64,000 bases of DNA from Amazonocrinis nigriterrae CENA67. Its GTDB lineage: Bacteria > Cyanobacteriota > Cyanobacteriia > Cyanobacteriales > Nostocaceae. The notes below the pieces were generated by a model that searched no databases, was not told where the DNA came from, and worked only from the letters and a program-made list of their open reading frames with translations. Position numbers and translations under genes: made by a program. This document shows, piece after piece, positions 49,959 to 60,522 of this stretch (within the stretch, counting starts at the first letter, position 1; the number at the start of each line of letters is the position of its first letter). The stretch lies in contig NZ_JAECZC010000008.1 in the NCBI RefSeq assembly GCF_016056305.1, positions 45,214-109,213 of the forward strand. Reading direction: 5' to 3'.

Positions 49959-52703
49959 ATGAACCTGAAGTACAGAGGCATTCTATTAATCATCCTGATT
50001 GCGATTATTGGTCTGTCTCTATCTAAAACACTAGTGCATATTCTGACCGAGGTATGGTGGTTTGATACTGTCGGGTTTCCAGAAGTATTTTGGACAAGGT
50101 TAACCTGGCAAATTCTCATTTGGATTGTCAGCTTTGCCTTCTACACCCTGTTTCTCTGGGGAAACTATCAGATTGCTATGCGCCATACTCGGCATAGTTC
50201 TTTTAGCTTTTTTGAAGACAGCGCATTGGCAGACTATGCTGATCAATTTGCCAACTTCCTAGCTTTAGCGTTGATTTTGTTCATTGGGTTTGGTGCAGCA
50301 AGTGCTAGTACTCCCTTATGGGAAACTATTTTGAAGTATCTGCATCCTACTAGTTTTGGCGATCGCGATCCCATATTTCAACAAGACATTGGCTTTTATG
50401 TCTTCGGGCTACCATTTTACGAAACTATTCGCAACTGGTTGTTATTCGCCTTTGTCTGGGGACTAATAGTATCTTTTCTGGTTTATTTTCTCAAAGACAG
50501 TTTTACACTCAGACGTAACGGACAAAATACCCTGAATTACAAAGCCAAAAATCATTTAACTTTGCTGTTGGCAGGAATCGCTGTATTAATTGCCGTTGAT
50601 TTCTGGCTAAAACGTTACAGCCTCCTTTATTCAACCAACGGAGTTGTGTTTGGTGCTGGTTACACCGATGTTCATGCGCGGTTGTTTGCCTACTGGGTGA
50701 CAAGTATTATTGCCTTAGTAATAGCAGTTCTGTTAATTCTCTCCATGAGGCAGAGAAGTTTTGCCTTACCCATATTAGGGATTATATTATTTGTCGGGGC
50801 TTTAGTTTTGCTCAACAGTGTTTACCCTTGGTTTGTGCAACAATTCATTGTTGAACCCAACGAATTAACTAAAGAAAAGCCATACATCGCCAACAATATC
50901 AAATTTACCCAAAATGGCTATCATTTGCATGACGTGCAGAGGCAAAACTATACAGCTGTAACCCAATTAAACCGCCAAGTTTTGCAAGCAAACCAGCCAA
51001 CTATCCGCAACATTCGCTTATGGGACTACCGTCCACTTCTAAGTACTTACCGCCAAATTCAAGAGATTCGACTTTATTACCAATTTCATAGCGTGGATGT
51101 AGACCGTTATACCGTGAATGGTGATTATCAACAGGTAATGCTGTCGGGAAGGGAACTAGCTTATTCTCAGTTACCCCAAGAGGCTAAAACTTGGGTTAAC
51201 CAGCGTTTGAAGTATACCCACGGCTACGGTTTGGTGATGAGTCCAGTTAACCAAGTCACCTCGGATGGTTTACCGGAACTATATATCAAAGATATTCCCC
51301 CCGTCTCTGCGGTGGATCTTCAGGTGAGTCAGCCGGCAATTTATTATGGTGAACAAACCGATAACTATATTTTTACTGGTACGAAAACCCAAGAGTTTGA
51401 CTATCCTTTAGGGGATGGTAATGCTTTTACCAATTACAACGGCAAAGGCGGTGTATCCATACCAACGATGTGGCATAGACTAGCTTATGCTTACGACTTG
51501 GGTAGCCTCCAGATTTTAATTTCCAATTACTTTACGCCACAGTCGCGTATTCATTACTACCGTTTGCTTCAGGAAAGGGTGAGTCATGTTGCACCATTTC
51601 TGCATTTGGATAGTGATCCATACTTAGTATTAATTAATGGTAGATTACAGTGGATTGCGGATGGGTATACAACGAGCGATCGCTATCCCTATTCTGAACC
51701 AGTAGCACAGACTCAAAACGCTGCCGAAATTCTCAAGAGTGGAAATATTGAACAATTTTTACACCGTGATGTCAACTATCTCCGCAACTCAGTTAAAGTA
51801 TTAGTTGATGCTTACGACGGCACAATGCAGTTTTTTGTTATAGATGAAACTGACCCAGTACTGCGTACTTACCAAAAGATTTTTCCTCACCTATTTACAC
51901 CCAACTCTGCAATTCCATCTGAAGTAAAAGCGCATTTTCGTTATCCGCAAGACCTATTCAAAATCCAGGCGCAAATGTATCTTGTCTACCACATGAACGA
52001 CCCGGAATTGTTCTACAACCGGGAAGACTTGTGGCGTTTACCCATCGAAACCTATGAAGGCAATGAACATATCATGCAGCCTTACTACATGATTATGCGC
52101 TTACCAGGAACAGCCCAGGAAGAATTTATCCAAATTTTACCGTTTACTCCTGCCAACAAAGACAACATGATTGCCTGGATGGCGGCGCGTTCCAATAGTA
52201 AGGAGTATGGTAAGTTACTTTTGTACGAATTTCCCAAACAAAAACTTATCTTTGGCCCTCGGCAAATTGAAGCGCGAATTGACCAGGAACCGCAAATTTC
52301 TCAGCAGTTTACTCTATGGAGTCAAGCAGGTTCTAAAGTAATTCGCGGAGATCTGTTAGTGATTCCCATTGACCAATCTTTACTCTACGTTGAACCAGTA
52401 TATCTGCGGGCAGAACAGGGCGAGTTACCTGAACTGAAACGAGTAATTGTTGCCTATGACAAAGCCGTGGTAATGGAAGAAACTTTAGAACAATCTCTAG
52501 CAGCAATTTTCGGTGGCGTTCAAGAACAGAAGCCAGTACCTAGTGCTGTAACTGGAGAGGTTCCAAACCTGGCTAAATCTGCGTTGGCAACTTATCAAAA
52601 AGCGCAGGAAGCACTACGGCAAGGAAATTGGGCTGAATATGGACGTTATCAGCAAGAATTGGAGGAGATTTTGCAGAAATTGAATCAGGGTAGTAAGCCT
52701 TGA
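49959..52703 (+). CDS. UPF0182 family large membrane protein
   Basis: The 914-residue protein has seven TM helices in the first ~300 residues (including VWWFDTVGFPEVFWTRL after TM1, a family hallmark) and a long, probably extracytoplasmic domain, with KPYIANNIKFTQNGYHL and RLAYAYDLGSLQILIS conserved. The C-terminal ~30 residues are Ala/Gln-rich and helical. The function of UPF0182 is unknown. The length is in the usual 900-1000 range. Confidence 0.88.
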   Translation: MNLKYRGILLIILIAIIGLSLSKTLVHILTEVWWFDTVGFPEVFWTRLTWQILIWIVSFAFYTLFLWGNYQIAMRHTRHSSFSFFEDSALADYADQFANFLALALILFIGFGAASASTPLWETILKYLHPTSFGDRDPIFQQDIGFYVFGLPFYETIRNWLLFAFVWGLIVSFLVYFLKDSFTLRRNGQNTLNYKAKNHLTLLLAGIAVLIAVDFWLKRYSLLYSTNGVVFGAGYTDVHARLFAYWVTSIIALVIAVLLILSMRQRSFALPILGIILFVGALVLLNSVYPWFVQQFIVEPNELTKEKPYIANNIKFTQNGYHLHDVQRQNYTAVTQLNRQVLQANQPTIRNIRLWDYRPLLSTYRQIQEIRLYYQFHSVDVDRYTVNGDYQQVMLSGRELAYSQLPQEAKTWVNQRLKYTHGYGLVMSPVNQVTSDGLPELYIKDIPPVSAVDLQVSQPAIYYGEQTDNYIFTGTKTQEFDYPLGDGNAFTNYNGKGGVSIPTMWHRLAYAYDLGSLQILISNYFTPQSRIHYYRLLQERVSHVAPFLHLDSDPYLVLINGRLQWIADGYTTSDRYPYSEPVAQTQNAAEILKSGNIEQFLHRDVNYLRNSVKVLVDAYDGTMQFFVIDETDPVLRTYQKIFPHLFTPNSAIPSEVKAHFRYPQDLFKIQAQMYLVYHMNDPELFYNREDLWRLPIETYEGNEHIMQPYYMIMRLPGTAQEEFIQILPFTPANKDNMIAWMAARSNSKEYGKLLLYEFPKQKLIFGPRQIEARIDQEPQISQQFTLWSQAGSKVIRGDLLVIPIDQSLLYVEPVYLRAEQGELPELKRVIVAYDKAVVMEETLEQSLAAIFGGVQEQKPVPSAVTGEVPNLAKSALATYQKAQEALRQGNWAEYGRYQQELEEILQKLNQGSKP

Positions 52704-52778
52704 AATGTTATACAATCTTTTCAAGATTTGTTAGGCATAATTTTTTTACGGTATTGTAAATTTATTATTTTAGTCAGA

Positions 52779-53933
52779 TTATCGACGTTTAAGATGTAAA
52801 GAAACATGGACTAGTTTTTTTAGTCTATCGGGAACACCAGGATAATGACCTTCGGCAATTTCTTCCACAATTTTTAATAAAGAGCCTGGATAAATCATTA
52901 TTGATAAGTCCTCATTAAAAAGGCAACTAAAAATTGCTAATTCTTCGATTAAATACATGGATGACAATTCTACATAAAAATCCAAATTTTCAGTATTTTT
53001 CCTCAAGTGACGAAGAACAAAATCTTTCACATAATATTTAACTGAATTGGCAAAACTTTCATTATGTATAATAAGATTTTGTAATTGATTATAATATTTA
53101 AAATAATCTTCTGATTTTTGTATTTCTGAACAAAATATTACGCTAAAAGGACAGGTATTGCTGTAATTCTTAAAAACATAACTTGCATGATATTCGTACT
53201 CTCTTCCTAGAATTAGTGCCTTATTAAGTGCCTGTTCTTCCTTTAAACCTTCATTGATTTGTAGAGTAATTCTATGTATGCTATCACCAATCAAAACAGT
53301 ACATTTTTTATATTTTTTACTAATCCAATCTGAGATTCCTACTAGTTTTGGCATTGAAAATTTTTCATTTTCTAAGCTTATACCTAAAAAACAATGTTCA
53401 TATCTGTCAATTTTGTGCCTAGCAAATTGTGGTATAACTTCTTCAATCTCTACCCGATATTTTGGTCTAGTCAAAAATCTTATTCTCTTTTGAGGATTGA
53501 CTAGTTTTTGAAAATCAGCATACTTCATCCTGACCAAATGAGCATAAGAATAAGCGTAAAATGCCACCTCTTGGTTTTTAGCTAAATCTTGCCACCAAAA
53601 AACCTCCATATTATAAAGTTCTCCGAAGGGTGGCAGTGTACCAAATTCACAATAGGGAAATAAATTTTCAAATTCTTCCTGGTTAAGTAATCTAACTTTA
53701 TTTTTATCTAAAGCTGATTGGAGAGAGCCGAGATTGACTTGTAAACTAGCTGGTAAAAGAATCACAGCTATTGTTTGTCCGTCAATTTCCACTAATACAG
53801 GCTCAATTAAATCCATTCCTAACGTATGTTTATAAATTGTCAGTTCTTGTGATGTATGAGCAGGTGAATAATGAATTATTGTGTATTTAATTTGGTGAAA
53901 GTTTAGGAATTCTTGAAGTTGCTGAATAGACAT
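52779..53933 (-). CDS. YbaK/ProX-like domain protein with unknown C-terminal domain
   Basis: The 384-residue protein (ATG 53933; an upstream ATG at 53963 adds 10 residues) starts with an aminoacyl-tRNA-deacylase-like YbaK fold (LQEFLNFHQIKYTIIHY, TIAVILLPASLQV, EFGTLPPFGELYNMEVFW). The C-terminal ~220 residues (from about 155) are unfamiliar and rich in charged residues. The typical domain edits mischarged Cys-tRNA or Pro-tRNA; the fusion could target that activity. It is downstream of the defence-like operon on the same strand, separated by 189 bp. Confidence 0.65.
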   Translation of the reverse strand: MSIQQLQEFLNFHQIKYTIIHYSPAHTSQELTIYKHTLGMDLIEPVLVEIDGQTIAVILLPASLQVNLGSLQSALDKNKVRLLNQEEFENLFPYCEFGTLPPFGELYNMEVFWWQDLAKNQEVAFYAYSYAHLVRMKYADFQKLVNPQKRIRFLTRPKYRVEIEEVIPQFARHKIDRYEHCFLGISLENEKFSMPKLVGISDWISKKYKKCTVLIGDSIHRITLQINEGLKEEQALNKALILGREYEYHASYVFKNYSNTCPFSVIFCSEIQKSEDYFKYYNQLQNLIIHNESFANSVKYYVKDFVLRHLRKNTENLDFYVELSSMYLIEELAIFSCLFNEDLSIMIYPGSLLKIVEEIAEGHYPGVPDRLKKLVHVSLHLKRR

Positions 53934-54122
53934 AATAAAAATGAGGTAATTTTTTATAGCCATTCTTACGTTAATAAAATATTGCTAAATTCATAGATAA
54001 AAATCATCGCCACTTTGAGAATGTACTTCATCTGAGTAAGAAACGCTATAATCAGTAAGAGTTTAGAAGTAATTTAGGTTATTGGCTTAGCTAACCAAAA
54101 CAAGCAAAGCTAGAAAGAATCA

Positions 54123-57100
54123 TTACGAATCGCAACATATTGTTAGAATATCTTTCTTCTCAGGATGCTTAACAAAATAATCTTTGAGCCAATTGCACCC
54201 CTTTGCCAGAATTGGCTTAAGGTCATATTCAATTGACCATAGCTTAACAGTTCCGTTGATTGAAGCGGTGGCTAACTGCTTACCATCAGAACTAAAACTA
54301 ACACTATAAACCGCTCCTTTATGATCTTTGAATTCTTGCACTAATTGCCTTTTTAAGTCCCACAAACGGGCAGTACCATCAGCAGAACCAGTACCAAAGT
54401 ACTTACCATCAGGGCTAAAACTGACACTCCAGACCCAATCATTGTGACCTTGAAATTTTTGCAGTAATTGCTTTTCTAAGTCTTGCTCTTTTAAATTCCA
54501 CAAACAGACAGTACCATCAGCAGAGCCACTAACTAACTGTTCACCATCAGGGCTAAAACTGACACTCCAAACTGAGTGTGTATGACCTGATAAATCTGGA
54601 CGACCTGGGAATGTTCGTCGTAAATTGCCTTGCAAGTCCCACAAACGGACAAAGCCATCAGCAGAACCAGTGGCTAACTGCTGACCATCAGGGCTAAAAC
54701 TAACGCTCCATACACTATTTATAGTTTTGTCATTTTTATTGCAATTAAGTGTTGTTAAGATATCGCGACTATGTACGTCCCACAAACGGACAAAGCTATC
54801 AGCACAACCAGTAGCAAGATATTTACCATCGGGACTAAAACTGATGCTCCATACCCAATCATTGTGATCTGAGAACTCATCAATCTGAGTATCCTGTAAG
54901 TCACACAAACGGGCAGTTTTATCTTCTGAACCAGTGGCCAGTTTCTTTCCATCGGGACTGAAAGCAACACTCAAAACAGGATGATTAACTGAGAAAGGCT
55001 CACGAATTGCATTACCCTGTAAGTCCCATAGGCGGACTGTACCATCAGCACAACCAGTAGCTAAATGCTGACTATCAGGACTAAAACTTACGCTGTAAAC
55101 CCAGCCTTTATGACCTAAAAATTTCGCTTGCTGATTATCCGTTAAACGCCATAGGCGAACTGTACCATCGGTCGAGGAAGTTACGAGGTGACCATCATGG
55201 CTGAAACTAACACTCCAAACCCAGCCCTTGTGATCTTTGAATTTAGCTATTTGATTGCCTTTTAAGTCCCATAGACGCACTGTACCGTCTGCGGAACCAG
55301 TAGCAAGATACTTACTATCATGGCTAAAACTTACACTATATACCCAACACTGATGACCTTGACATTCTATGGGTTTATCTGAGTTGCTTTCTAAGTCCCA
55401 TATGTAAGCCTTACCATTTGATGAGGCAGCTGCAAAGTACTTTTCATCAGGGCTAAAACTGATGTCATAGACTGTACCTTCAACTCCATGCTCGACTGGA
55501 AGATTTTCCATTTGCTTATTGCTTTTCCAGTCCCATCGGCGGACTTTACCATCGGCACAACCAGCAGCTAACTGGTGACCATCAGGGCTAAAACAAACGC
55601 TCCAGACCCAGCCTTGATGGTCAAGGAAAGGCTCACGAATTGGATTCCCCTGTAAGTCCCATAGGCGGACTGTACCGTTGGCACAACCAGTAGCTAACTG
55701 CTGACCATCTGGGCTAAACCTAACACTTAAAACCCAGTTATCATGACTTTGGGAAGCAGGACAAACTTGGAAAGGCTTACCAATCGGATTACCTTGTAAG
55801 TCCCATCTGCGGACTGTACCGTCGGTAGAACCAGTAGCCAATTGCTGACCATCAGGACTAAAACAAACGCTCCAGACCCAGTTACCATCACCGTGGTGGA
55901 AAGGCTCACCAATCCGATTACCTTGTAAATCCCACAAACAGGCAGTACCATCAGCACAACCAGTAGCAAAACACTTGCCATCAGGGCTAAAACAAACGCT
56001 ATAGATGGGTTTTTCGTGTGCTTTAAATTGATTCTCCTCTCTAATGTTGTCAAGAATATTCTGCAATATAGTTTTTAATTGAGGAGCATAATAGTCTTTG
56101 AGGAGTCCCTTGTCAAAATCCTCCTGAAATTTTTGCCCTGTCTGCATTGCTGTTAGTAATGCGTCTAACTGAGAAGACTCAAATTGTAGCAAAGCATCTT
56201 TCGCTATCTGCTCAATTTCTTTGATTTTGCGTTGACACTGTAATCGCTCCAAGATGGCCTCAGCCAAAACGTCTAAGAAAATTTCATAGCGGTGAGCAGC
56301 TAAAGGGCGGAGAATTCGGAACTCTCCTTGACTAAGCTTAGTGAGCCATTGATGAACGATTTCAAAACTAAGTTTTTCGGTTAAGTTTGATTCTTCGTTG
56401 ACGTAATGAAGTAAATCTTCAGCCTTGAGAGCTAGTTTGTCTCCAGAAGGTGTAACTAAATAGTAAAAAAGGCGATAAGAAGTACTTTCTTCAATATTTA
56501 AATCAAGATCCGACTCTTCCAGTTTTTTATCGAGATGATCTCTAACAATTTGCTTTGCTCCTCCTAAGTCAGTGTAGGTTTTTTTCTGTAGCTGGCGCGA
56601 GGAGGGATCAGATGTCATTTCCTGGTTCCACAAACGAAGCATTATCATTTGGAGGTAAGGTGATTCAATTCTCTCTTCTGATAGCACTTCTGATTGAGCT
56701 TGTTTAGACTTGATATCATTTAAAACTGCTGTAACTAAATCTGGCTTCTCAATGCTAACTAATTGGTCATCAAAAGATGGAATAACAGTACTTTCTCCCT
56801 CAAGGGTTCGGATGTTTACAGACTCTAGGGATAGATGTAAATAATATTGACAGCACTTAGCAATTTTTTCTTGGAAAATATTCAGTTGATCGAGGCTACA
56901 CTCATGAATACAAATGAGGAAATTTCCTTTTAAATCAGGATGATTAATTGCCCGGAATAACTCATCAGTGAATGTGCTTGTTGCTGCTTCTTGGTAGTGA
57001 TTTGAGAAATACTCTTCAAACTGGTCAAGAATGATAAAAAGTTTGCCATTTCCTTCATGTTCAATGAGCTTTATCCATTCTTTTAAAGTCTCGGTAAATG

Positions 57101-58163
57101 GTAGATCTAATTGAGGAACTTGAATATTACCAAGATGCTGAATATCAGCTGCTATCTGCATCAATAAATTAACTAATGGCTGTTCTTTATGCCAGGAGTT
57201 GAAGACAGTAACTGCGAACTTGGGCTTACCAAATTTTTCTATGTTCTGTTTTGCTGCTTGTCTTATGTAATAAGCTATACCATCTTGTAATACGGAAGTC
57301 TTACCAGCGTTGCTGTCACCATAGAGTACAGTCAAGCGTGATGTAGACAGGTTATTAAGAATAATTTGCTGTCGGTTATATTCATCAATTGCTTTCTCAA
57401 TCGCATATTGGGCAGATTGCCAGTTAAGGTATTTGATGGCTAAACGATTATCCAATAAATTACGAAAAATGCGACCTTTAAAATAGTCAAGTTTAGCCAG
57501 GGCATTTTCACGAATGGAAATGAGGAAATGGACATTCAATTTAGAGTCATTGACAGCTTGAGAAAATTCACCAGCAAAGGTGTCCCGCAGTCCTTCGCTT
57601 AATAAATCGAAGTAGTCCTCGAACTGATCAAGAATAATAAATAGCCTACCTTTATCATCTTCTTGACGAACGATTTCCATCCAAGCTTTTAAGATATCAG
57701 TTAAAGATGGCTTCTCAGACGGAGGTAAGGATTTATTTTTGAGAATACTTGCGATCGCTTGTTCAAACTGCTCTTTGATCTCACTAGGTGGTTTAGTTTT
57801 GAACAAGTTTGTGATTTCTAATTCTAACTGTTCCTCAATCCCAGTTATCGGATCTTCCCAAGATAACCTATCTTTTATTTCGCCTTTTAATGCTGGAAAA
57901 ACGATCACTGCCGACCCTGGTTTACCAGTTTTCTCTAGATCTTCCTGGGCTGACTGACGTAAATGATAGGCAACACCTGCTCGCAGGAGAGAAGTTTTAC
58001 CTACTCCGCTATCGCCATACAAAACCGTCAATCGTGAAGCTCGCAAATTTTGAATGATAATTTGTTGCTCTTTTTCTCGCCCAAAAAAGAACAAACTATC
58101 AGTTTGTGAATAAGGAACTAGTCCTCTATAAGGAGTAGGAATCTCAATACCATCACAATACAT
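54123..58163 (-). CDS. Double STAND ATPase with 14 WD40 repeats
   Basis: The 1346-residue protein has a first ATPase module (P-loop GDSGVGKTS, K56; Walker B LFIILDQFEDYF, ~174-185), a second module that looks duplicated (P-loop GDSNAGKTS, K288; LFIILDQFEEYF, ~375-386), a helical linker to ~700 and then 14 WD40 repeats, each with SFSPDG and DGTVRLWDL. Fourteen equals two seven-bladed propellers. nSTAND-WD40 proteins are thought to sense a ligand through the propellers and oligomerise. It lies 14 bp after the phosphoesterase-SIR2 gene, so it is co-transcribed with an effector-like protein. Defence is inferred. Confidence 0.87.
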   Translation of the reverse strand: MYCDGIEIPTPYRGLVPYSQTDSLFFFGREKEQQIIIQNLRASRLTVLYGDSGVGKTSLLRAGVAYHLRQSAQEDLEKTGKPGSAVIVFPALKGEIKDRLSWEDPITGIEEQLELEITNLFKTKPPSEIKEQFEQAIASILKNKSLPPSEKPSLTDILKAWMEIVRQEDDKGRLFIILDQFEDYFDLLSEGLRDTFAGEFSQAVNDSKLNVHFLISIRENALAKLDYFKGRIFRNLLDNRLAIKYLNWQSAQYAIEKAIDEYNRQQIILNNLSTSRLTVLYGDSNAGKTSVLQDGIAYYIRQAAKQNIEKFGKPKFAVTVFNSWHKEQPLVNLLMQIAADIQHLGNIQVPQLDLPFTETLKEWIKLIEHEGNGKLFIILDQFEEYFSNHYQEAATSTFTDELFRAINHPDLKGNFLICIHECSLDQLNIFQEKIAKCCQYYLHLSLESVNIRTLEGESTVIPSFDDQLVSIEKPDLVTAVLNDIKSKQAQSEVLSEERIESPYLQMIMLRLWNQEMTSDPSSRQLQKKTYTDLGGAKQIVRDHLDKKLEESDLDLNIEESTSYRLFYYLVTPSGDKLALKAEDLLHYVNEESNLTEKLSFEIVHQWLTKLSQGEFRILRPLAAHRYEIFLDVLAEAILERLQCQRKIKEIEQIAKDALLQFESSQLDALLTAMQTGQKFQEDFDKGLLKDYYAPQLKTILQNILDNIREENQFKAHEKPIYSVCFSPDGKCFATGCADGTACLWDLQGNRIGEPFHHGDGNWVWSVCFSPDGQQLATGSTDGTVRRWDLQGNPIGKPFQVCPASQSHDNWVLSVRFSPDGQQLATGCANGTVRLWDLQGNPIREPFLDHQGWVWSVCFSPDGHQLAAGCADGKVRRWDWKSNKQMENLPVEHGVEGTVYDISFSPDEKYFAAASSNGKAYIWDLESNSDKPIECQGHQCWVYSVSFSHDSKYLATGSADGTVRLWDLKGNQIAKFKDHKGWVWSVSFSHDGHLVTSSTDGTVRLWRLTDNQQAKFLGHKGWVYSVSFSPDSQHLATGCADGTVRLWDLQGNAIREPFSVNHPVLSVAFSPDGKKLATGSEDKTARLCDLQDTQIDEFSDHNDWVWSISFSPDGKYLATGCADSFVRLWDVHSRDILTTLNCNKNDKTINSVWSVSFSPDGQQLATGSADGFVRLWDLQGNLRRTFPGRPDLSGHTHSVWSVSFSPDGEQLVSGSADGTVCLWNLKEQDLEKQLLQKFQGHNDWVWSVSFSPDGKYFGTGSADGTARLWDLKRQLVQEFKDHKGAVYSVSFSSDGKQLATASINGTVKLWSIEYDLKPILAKGCNWLKDYFVKHPEKKDILTICCDS

Positions 58164-58177
58164 GACTTCCTCTCACT

Positions 58178-60370
58178 TTAAAATACTGATTTCGACAACC
58201 CTTTATTCAGTTCGTCGACATAATTTTCTAAGGGCATTTCACTGATGAGTTCCACATGATTAGCACGCCAAAGTTCGTTATCTAAAGCACCAGGTTTGGG
58301 GTGAATTGCCCACCAGTTTCTGCGTCTGTCTTCTGTTTCTGGCCAAATACGGTGCAAAATTACACGCTGATGCCAGTAGCGAAGACTGTATCCTAAAAAC
58401 CAAATATGGCTATTCTTGAGTTTATTTAACAGAGAAATAGGTAGGATGCTTATGGGGTTGCTATTGCTATCACCATAAGCTAAATAGTCAATAAAATGGT
58501 CTTCAGTAATAGCAAAGCTTTTCCTATGGCTGTTTTGCTCTTCCGTAGGCCCATAAAGTTTTAAGATGACTGGACGCTCGTTGAGCGAAAAATCCAGATT
58601 TTCGGGGGCTGTTCCTGGTGGAATTGCTTTTCTTTCACCTTTGGGAACTATTGGTGAATCCTGATCTCCATCAATTTCATGCTCAAACTTTTGATGCATA
58701 AACTGCTTGAAGATTTCGCCTTCATTATTTTCTTCTACTACGGTATAGGAAACTAAGTCAAACGGTTGCTTGGCTTCTAAAAAGCCGTGTTCCAATGTAC
58801 TGTCAAAATTGGTTGTTACTAACAACTGATAGCGTGTAGCTTCTCTTCCAACTCCAGTTTTGATCCGAGAAGAATAGCCCATCTTATCCATGAGGCGAGG
58901 AAGTTGTGCGAAAAACCTATGCAAGCTGTTAGGCGTATAGTTATGTTGAGAAATTTCATTGATTGCTTGGTTGATTGTATCTTTACCTTGAAGACGAACA
59001 TTTAAGTATTGCGATACATGCTGTAAATCCAACCTAGTAACTTTAGTCACAATTGCTGCCATAAGTGGACACTCTGGGGGTAAAGTTTCTGTGTCGCATA
59101 ACGGACAGCGAACAGTTCTTAAGTATTCTTGGCTCTTGTCCAGGTAAGCAGCTAGTTCAACGCTAGTAGGTGGATAATTGCCGCTAGGCTCCCAGTCCCA
59201 GGGATATGGGATTCCATTAGTGTGTTTTGAGCGATCGCATAAGTTGATGTCTGCACCTAAAAAAGGAACTACTAAGCCACATTTGAGCTTTGCAACCAGT
59301 GTCTCTAAGTGCTCGTTGAGTTTTGCGTCTTCTACAGATGTTCGTGGTGGTGGTTGAGGCACAGGTGGAGCCGGAGGTGGGGCTTTAATTTTTTTTTGCG
59401 GAATTTCAAAGGTGATAGACCCATCCTCATGGGACTTTGCTGTGTGTTTGCACCAGTAGTTGTCATCATAATCCCAGCGACGCAAATATACGATTCCTTC
59501 ACTAGTTGCAAAATCAAGGTGTACAAAATTGTAACCATTATGATAATTACGGTTGCTGTAACTGGAACCAGCTGGAATAATTACACAGTTTCCTGTTGTC
59601 CCAGTTACTTGATAAGCTTTAGCTTTATGCTGATGACCACATAGAAGAAAATGACACCCATCGTTGTCTTGGAGACGTTTTGTGATTAGATCGCGTTCAA
59701 ATTCAGTTAGCAATTCTAACGGATGATGTAGCACCGCAATCCGAACCTCATCACTAGCTATCTTGTGGAGGGCATCATACAATTGGGGTTCTCCAACAAT
59801 GAGTTTTCCATCATCATTGACTTCTCCTCTTTCATTTATGCGCCCAGCCATTAAAGCGGAGTTTAGACCAAGCAATGCTACCCGCTTTCCTCCTATCTGT
59901 AGTCTGTGGATACTGCTGTAGTCAGGTTGAGTCTGATGCGTATATTGAATAACAAATTCCCTATAGGCTGCAAAGGGTTCCCGCAGGCGATCGCGTTTTT
60001 TTTCGTTCGTCAGCCAATCTTTGACCTGTTCATTAGACTCAAAGGGCTTGAGGATAGAATTTGGCAGCAACTCAAAGGCACTGCGATCGAGGTCGTGGTT
60101 CCCTGGTACAATAAACAGTCGTTCGGTAGATAGTCCAGTTGCTTGAAGCACAGGCTCAAATAAGTTTTCTCGCGCTGCTGCATATTCTTCTTTCTTACCA
60201 GAGTAAGCCACATCACCGCTAAAGATGATGAAATCAATCTTTGCCAAGTCTGGACTGATTTTCTCCCGTTCCTCAATATCTCTAATTAATGCATCACGTA
60301 CAACTTCCCTGTCAAATTCTTTCCCTTTCTGATGCCAATCTGAAAGATGAAGCCAGGTCATTCCTGCCAT
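58178..60370 (-). CDS. Metallophosphoesterase-SIR2-like fusion protein
   Basis: The 730-residue protein has an N-terminal calcineurin-like phosphoesterase with all metal-binding motifs (LSDWH, FSGDVAYSG, VPGNHD, VLHHPL, LCGHQHK), a Pro-rich linker (~335-350) and a C-terminal SIR2-like NAD-binding domain (LVVPFLGADINL, LLVTTNFDSTLEHGF, KLYGPTEEQ, IWFLGYSLRYW). SIR2 domains in defence systems deplete NAD. Here the usual GAG of the domain reads GAD, so activity is uncertain. It is the first gene of the operon with the STAND protein, 14 bp apart. GAGGAGAAA precedes the ATG. Confidence 0.87.
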   Translation of the reverse strand: MAGMTWLHLSDWHQKGKEFDREVVRDALIRDIEEREKISPDLAKIDFIIFSGDVAYSGKKEEYAAARENLFEPVLQATGLSTERLFIVPGNHDLDRSAFELLPNSILKPFESNEQVKDWLTNEKKRDRLREPFAAYREFVIQYTHQTQPDYSSIHRLQIGGKRVALLGLNSALMAGRINERGEVNDDGKLIVGEPQLYDALHKIASDEVRIAVLHHPLELLTEFERDLITKRLQDNDGCHFLLCGHQHKAKAYQVTGTTGNCVIIPAGSSYSNRNYHNGYNFVHLDFATSEGIVYLRRWDYDDNYWCKHTAKSHEDGSITFEIPQKKIKAPPPAPPVPQPPPRTSVEDAKLNEHLETLVAKLKCGLVVPFLGADINLCDRSKHTNGIPYPWDWEPSGNYPPTSVELAAYLDKSQEYLRTVRCPLCDTETLPPECPLMAAIVTKVTRLDLQHVSQYLNVRLQGKDTINQAINEISQHNYTPNSLHRFFAQLPRLMDKMGYSSRIKTGVGREATRYQLLVTTNFDSTLEHGFLEAKQPFDLVSYTVVEENNEGEIFKQFMHQKFEHEIDGDQDSPIVPKGERKAIPPGTAPENLDFSLNERPVILKLYGPTEEQNSHRKSFAITEDHFIDYLAYGDSNSNPISILPISLLNKLKNSHIWFLGYSLRYWHQRVILHRIWPETEDRRRNWWAIHPKPGALDNELWRANHVELISEMPLENYVDELNKGLSKSVF

Positions 60371-60522
60371 TGTAATTTCTCCTCAATATCTAGTCGAGGA
60401 ATATTCAAGCTTTAACTAGATGATACAGCTTATATCTTGCACCTACTTAATCTCTCACCAACTAATAAATTACTAGGCGCATTTTGCGACTGTTGCAAGA
60501 TACCAGACAGCCTATTATTCAA

